This document shows, piece after piece, positions 61,455 to 64,000 of a stretch of DNA of 64,000 bases (the stretch's first letter is position 1; every line of letters begins with the position of its first letter). Made by a program: the position numbers and the translations under genes. The DNA comes from Clostridiales bacterium. GTDB taxonomy: Bacteria > Bacillota > Clostridia > Christensenellales > Aristaeellaceae. The notes under the pieces were generated by a model, which did no database searches, was not told where the DNA came from, and saw only the letters and a program-made list of their open reading frames with translations. The DNA lies in contig SVGJ01000002.1 in assembly GCA_015056415.1 (NCBI GenBank), forward strand, positions 55,474-119,473, in the 5' to 3' direction.

Positions 61455-61483
61455 ATTATACCATATTCCAGCTTTTTCAACAA
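61455..61483 (-). promoter_or_regulatory. Promoter of the short BspA-like gene
   Basis: Read on minus: TTGTTG, 17 bases, TATAAT preceded by TGG. Nearly identical to the promoter at 63451-63479. Confidence 0.75.
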
Positions 61484-61504
61484 GATTTTGCGCAGAACAG
61501 AGAA

Positions 61505-61526
61505 CCCCGGGCGACATGGCCCGGGG
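61505..61526 (-). terminator. Terminator of the long BspA-like gene
   Basis: An 8-bp perfect stem CCCCGGGC with a six-base loop; on minus GTTCTCTG follows, a weak T run. Copy of the terminator at 63501-63522. Confidence 0.7.
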
Positions 61527-61533
61527 GAAGACC

Positions 61534-63420
61534 TTAGTTGAACAGCCAGTCAAACAAGCCCTCGGATTCGGCGGTGGTGAAAGGCAAATCATTCTCCTGG
61601 CAGTACTGTTCCGCGTAGGAACCTTTCGTGACGGTGAGGGTGATCCCTTCGATCTCAGAGAAAGCAAGCCTTTCGATGCTGGTCACGCTTTCCGGGATAG
61701 TAATATTGGTCAGGCTGGAGCAGTAGGCGAAGGTCTGATAACCGATGCTGGTCAAGCTGCTGGGGAGAGGAACATCGGCCAGTTTGGTACAGCCAAAAAA
61801 TGCCCAGTTACCGATACTGGTAACGCTCTCCGGAATGGAGATGCTCGTCAAACTTGTGCAGGCGGCAAAGGTAGATTTGCCGATGCTGGTCACACTGCTG
61901 GGGAGTGAGATACTGGTCAGGCTTGAACAGTGCTCAAAAGCCCAATCGCCGATGGTGGTGACGCTGTTGGGAATAGAGATGCTCTGCAGGCTCGAGCAAT
62001 GATAGAAGGCCGTTTCACCGATCCTGGTTACGCTATTGGGGATGGATACGCTGGTCAAGCCTGAGCAGCCGGAGAAAGCATGATCGCCGATGGTGGTTAT
62101 ACTGTCGGGAATGGACACGCTGGTCAGGTTTGAATTGTTATAGAAAACCCAGTCGCCGATGCCGACGACACGGTAGCCATTCAATGTATCGGGAATGGAT
62201 AAAACACTTGCGCTGCCGGTATAAGCGGTGATCTCTACTGTGCCGTCTTCCCGCAAAATATATTGATAATCCTTGCCGTCATCTGTTTTCGATGAATCCT
62301 CCGTCAGCCAGTCATTGGCGTCGGAGTAGGTGCAGGGATAGTTGAGCTCCTGGAAGTACCGGGCGGCGTAGGAATCCCGGGCGACGAGGATGCTCTGCAG
62401 GCCGGTACACCAGGCAAAAGCGTTCTCGCCGATGGAGGTGACACTGGCCGGTACGGCGATGCTGGTCAGGGAAGTGCAGTTGCTGAAGGCATACAAGCCA
62501 ATGGAGGTCACGCCCTCGGGAATGGTGAGGCTGGTGAGGCTGGTGCAATCGGTAAAAGCGCCGGAGCCGATGGACTTCAGGCTGCTGGGGAGAGTGATGC
62601 CGGTCAGGCTGGAGCAGCAGTTGAATGCGTCGTCGCCAATGGAGGTAACGCCGGCGGGAAGGGTGACGCTGGTCAGGGCGTAGCAGTTGCTGAACGCGCC
62701 ATTGCTGATGGTGGTCATGCTGCTGGGGATAATAACGCTCTTCAGGTTGGAGCAGCTGGAGAAAGCGCCTTCTTCAATGGACAGGATCCCTTCAGGAATG
62801 ACGTATTCGCTGCCGGAATAGGCGGAGGGGAAGTAAATCAAGTTTTTGGAGGCCTTCTCAAACAGGACACGATCGATCACGGCATACACGGGCTGATCGG
62901 GCGTCATTCTGATCTCGGCCAGGCTGAAACACTCGGCAAAAGCGTTCACTCCGATGGAGGTCGTGCTGTTGGGGATATAAACGTAGGTCATGCCGGCACA
63001 GCCGAGGAACGCTTCTTTTCCGATGGAGGTTACACCTTCGGGCAGAACGATACCACCCAGGCTTTCGCAGTAGGAGAAGGCTCCCTCCCCGATGCTGAGC
63101 TGGCCGGAAAAAATAATCACATTGCGCAGATTGCCGCAGAGGGAGAAGGCTCCCTCGCCGATGGTCTTCACGCTGCCGGGAATATAAACGGCGGTCAGGC
63201 TTTCCTGGAAGGAAAACGCGGAAGCGCCGATGCTGGAAACACGGTAGCCATTCAGCGTCTCGGGGATGGACAGATCGCTCGCGGAGCCGTTGTAATAAGT
63301 GATCTCCGCCGTGCCATCCGCCAGGAGGGTGTACTCGTAATCGCCGCAGGTATCCGCCGCCGCCAGACAGGGCAGGGCCAGGCACAGCGCCACAACAACA
63401 ATCAGCCACAGCTTCTTCAT
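61534..63420 (-). CDS. BspA-like leucine-rich-repeat surface protein (long paralogue, two modules)
   Basis: A 628-residue secreted protein with the same signal peptide as its neighbour (KKLWLIVVVALCLALPCLA). It consists of two consecutive copies of the family unit. Each has a header (YEYTLLADGTAEITYYNGSA; YQYILREDGTVEITAYTGSA), then about ten and eight LRR_5 repeats, then a cap (ARDSYAARYFQELNYPCTY; TKGSYAEQYCQENDLPF). The first copy's end (YSDAND) is the terminal sequence of the single-unit paralogues, so the gene arose by in-frame fusion of two units. No wall anchor is visible. Confidence 0.9.
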   Translation of the reverse strand: MKKLWLIVVVALCLALPCLAAADTCGDYEYTLLADGTAEITYYNGSASDLSIPETLNGYRVSSIGASAFSFQESLTAVYIPGSVKTIGEGAFSLCGNLRNVIIFSGQLSIGEGAFSYCESLGGIVLPEGVTSIGKEAFLGCAGMTYVYIPNSTTSIGVNAFAECFSLAEIRMTPDQPVYAVIDRVLFEKASKNLIYFPSAYSGSEYVIPEGILSIEEGAFSSCSNLKSVIIPSSMTTISNGAFSNCYALTSVTLPAGVTSIGDDAFNCCSSLTGITLPSSLKSIGSGAFTDCTSLTSLTIPEGVTSIGLYAFSNCTSLTSIAVPASVTSIGENAFAWCTGLQSILVARDSYAARYFQELNYPCTYSDANDWLTEDSSKTDDGKDYQYILREDGTVEITAYTGSASVLSIPDTLNGYRVVGIGDWVFYNNSNLTSVSIPDSITTIGDHAFSGCSGLTSVSIPNSVTRIGETAFYHCSSLQSISIPNSVTTIGDWAFEHCSSLTSISLPSSVTSIGKSTFAACTSLTSISIPESVTSIGNWAFFGCTKLADVPLPSSLTSIGYQTFAYCSSLTNITIPESVTSIERLAFSEIEGITLTVTKGSYAEQYCQENDLPFTTAESEGLFDWLFN

Positions 63421-63450
63421 ATAGATGTCTCCTTATTCACAGTTTTCCTG

Positions 63451-63479
63451 ATTATATCATACGCCGGATTTTACAACAA
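63451..63479 (-). promoter_or_regulatory. Promoter of the long BspA-like gene
   Basis: Read on minus: TTGTTG, 17 bases, TATAAT. Same layout and flanks as the promoter of the short paralogue. Confidence 0.75.
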
Positions 63480-63500
63480 GCTTTTGCGCAGAAAAGAAAA

Positions 63501-63522
63501 CCCCGGGCGGCATGGCCCGGGG
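63501..63522 (-). terminator. Terminator of the BspA-like remnant
   Basis: An 8-bp perfect stem CCCCGGGC with a six-base loop; on minus TTTTCTTTTC follows. Third copy of this terminator type. Confidence 0.75.
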
Positions 63523-63538
63523 GAAGAAAAGTATTTAT

Positions 63539-63753
63539 TTAGTCGTTGGCATCGGAGTAAACAAATTTTAAATTTTTTCTGATTACACCACTTTTCAGCG
63601 TAAGAACCACTTGGAACTGAGAAGACTAAATCGGAAGGAGTAGCTAAGATCTTTTGTTAACCGATTACCAAAGGCACCACAAGTTTGTGCCTCGGCTTGG
63701 GTAGCTGCAAAAAATAAACAAATGAAAAAGACAAGGCATATAAATTTTTTCAC
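63539..63753 (-). pseudogene. Collapsed remnant of a third BspA-like gene
   Basis: A GTG start eight bases after AGGAGG opens a signal-peptide-like sequence (KKFICLVFFICLFFAATQAEA). All LRRs are gone. Further on, in a second frame, VPSGSYAEKWCNQKKFK matches the family's C-terminal cap, and in a third frame KFVYSDAND plus stop matches its last residues. The frame changes fall in A/T-rich runs. The first frame stops at 63595. The family terminator follows. A very short secreted peptide may still be made. Confidence 0.65.
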
Positions 63754-63936
63754 ATCTTTCCCTCCTATTTTTTTGAACACAAAGAGGGACAAATGCAAGA
63801 TAATATTCGTTATCAGGGAACCCGCTCGCTGACGAAGGGGGTTTATTCTCCCCCCCACATCCTGTGCCTCGCGCTGTGCCCATCCACAATTCGTCATTTT
63901 TTTCACAAAATAAATGGGAAAATGCTGTTTACCCTA

Positions 63937-63965
63937 TTGCAAAATACAGGGAAATTGGGTAAAAT
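63937..63965 (+). promoter_or_regulatory. Promoter for a gene beyond the right edge
   Basis: TTGCAA, 17 bases, TAAAAT. The window ends in AAGGAGG (63994-64000), a ribosome site, so a plus-strand gene starts just outside. The stretch 63754-63936 holds no other gene that I can support. Confidence 0.7.
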
Positions 63966-64000
63966 ATTAGACGGAACATTCCGCGAACATATTAAGGAGG

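Noticed and set aside
60507..63420. Regular 69-bp repeats as a possible CRISPR array
   Set aside because: The periodicity is the 23-residue leucine-rich repeat inside coding frames; repeats are not identical and there are no unique spacers or cas genes.
1..64000. tRNA and rRNA genes
   Set aside because: I looked for T-loop and rRNA signature sequences in all intergenic gaps and saw none; a covariance search would be needed to be certain.

Overview
The window looks like chromosome from a GC-rich, low-hydrogen-niche Firmicute of class Clostridia, probably a gut or rumen anaerobe. The reasons are the Clostridia-style gene set (sbcCD, addA, a sigK fragment, a Zn-ribbon membrane protein, DUF1858, DUF378), AGGAGG ribosome sites, sigma-A promoters with near-consensus boxes, BspA-type leucine-rich repeat surface proteins and beta-mannan hydrolases. 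I cannot place it below class level with confidence. No rRNA, tRNA, CRISPR array, insertion sequence or prophage is visible.

Layout. 1-3.4 kb (minus): an O-acylation operon (CMP-sugar synthetase, MBOAT acyltransferase, SGNH-like partner). 3.7-6.6 kb (plus): dTDP-sugar genes rfbA, rfbC and rfbB, split by a 330-bp block of nested palindromes; rfbD is missing. 6.6-8.8 kb (minus): glmM and nagB. 9.3-12.2 kb: a small protein, an esterase, a truncated sigK and a zinc-ribbon membrane protein. 12.2-22.4 kb: sugar genes, namely a TIM-barrel isomerase, a MATE pump, a GH79-like hydrolase, a secreted GH26 mannanase, and a plus-strand operon GH1 - manA - pentulose-phosphate 3-epimerase family - ROK kinase. 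22.5-25.6 kb: an unusual divergent locus, in which an XRE-HTH protein fused to an IspD/TarI-like cytidylyltransferase domain faces a LicC-like nucleotidyltransferase and an organophosphate:phosphate antiporter. 25.7-29.9 kb (minus): an NAD salvage operon headed by the NrtR repressor, with a putative NrtR operator pair around a consensus promoter. 30.0-39.7 kb (minus): sbcDC, an ArAE exporter-like protein, a FliB-like protein, a ferritin-like protein, tag, DUF1858, tldE and tldD.

From about 39.8 to 53.2 kb every gene is on plus: smc, dnaN, recF, addA, a PHP phosphatase, an NPP-family phosphodiesterase and an MBL hydrolase. The switch from a long minus block to a long plus block, two DnaA-box clusters (36.0 kb and 43.8-44.1 kb), an AT-rich stretch before dnaN, and two parS sites (46.6 and 50.1 kb) all indicate that the replication origin lies at about 36-44 kb. 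dnaA itself is not next to dnaN here; smc is.

53.3-64 kb holds a secreted gluzincin-like gene broken by an in-frame TGA, a DUF1015 gene, a DUF378 gene, an XRE-HTH fused to a glycerol-3-phosphate dehydrogenase, a membrane protein of unknown function, an adenosine-deaminase-family gene, an RlmD-type methyltransferase, and a tandem family of BspA-like surface proteins (two intact, one collapsed remnant) that each carry their own duplicated promoter or terminator.

The best candidates for undescribed biology are the two HTH-enzyme fusions (22.5-25.6 kb and 56.1-57.3 kb). Both place an XRE DNA-binding domain on an enzyme fold of phospholipid or teichoic-acid precursor metabolism. All calls rest on reading the sequence; no database search was run.
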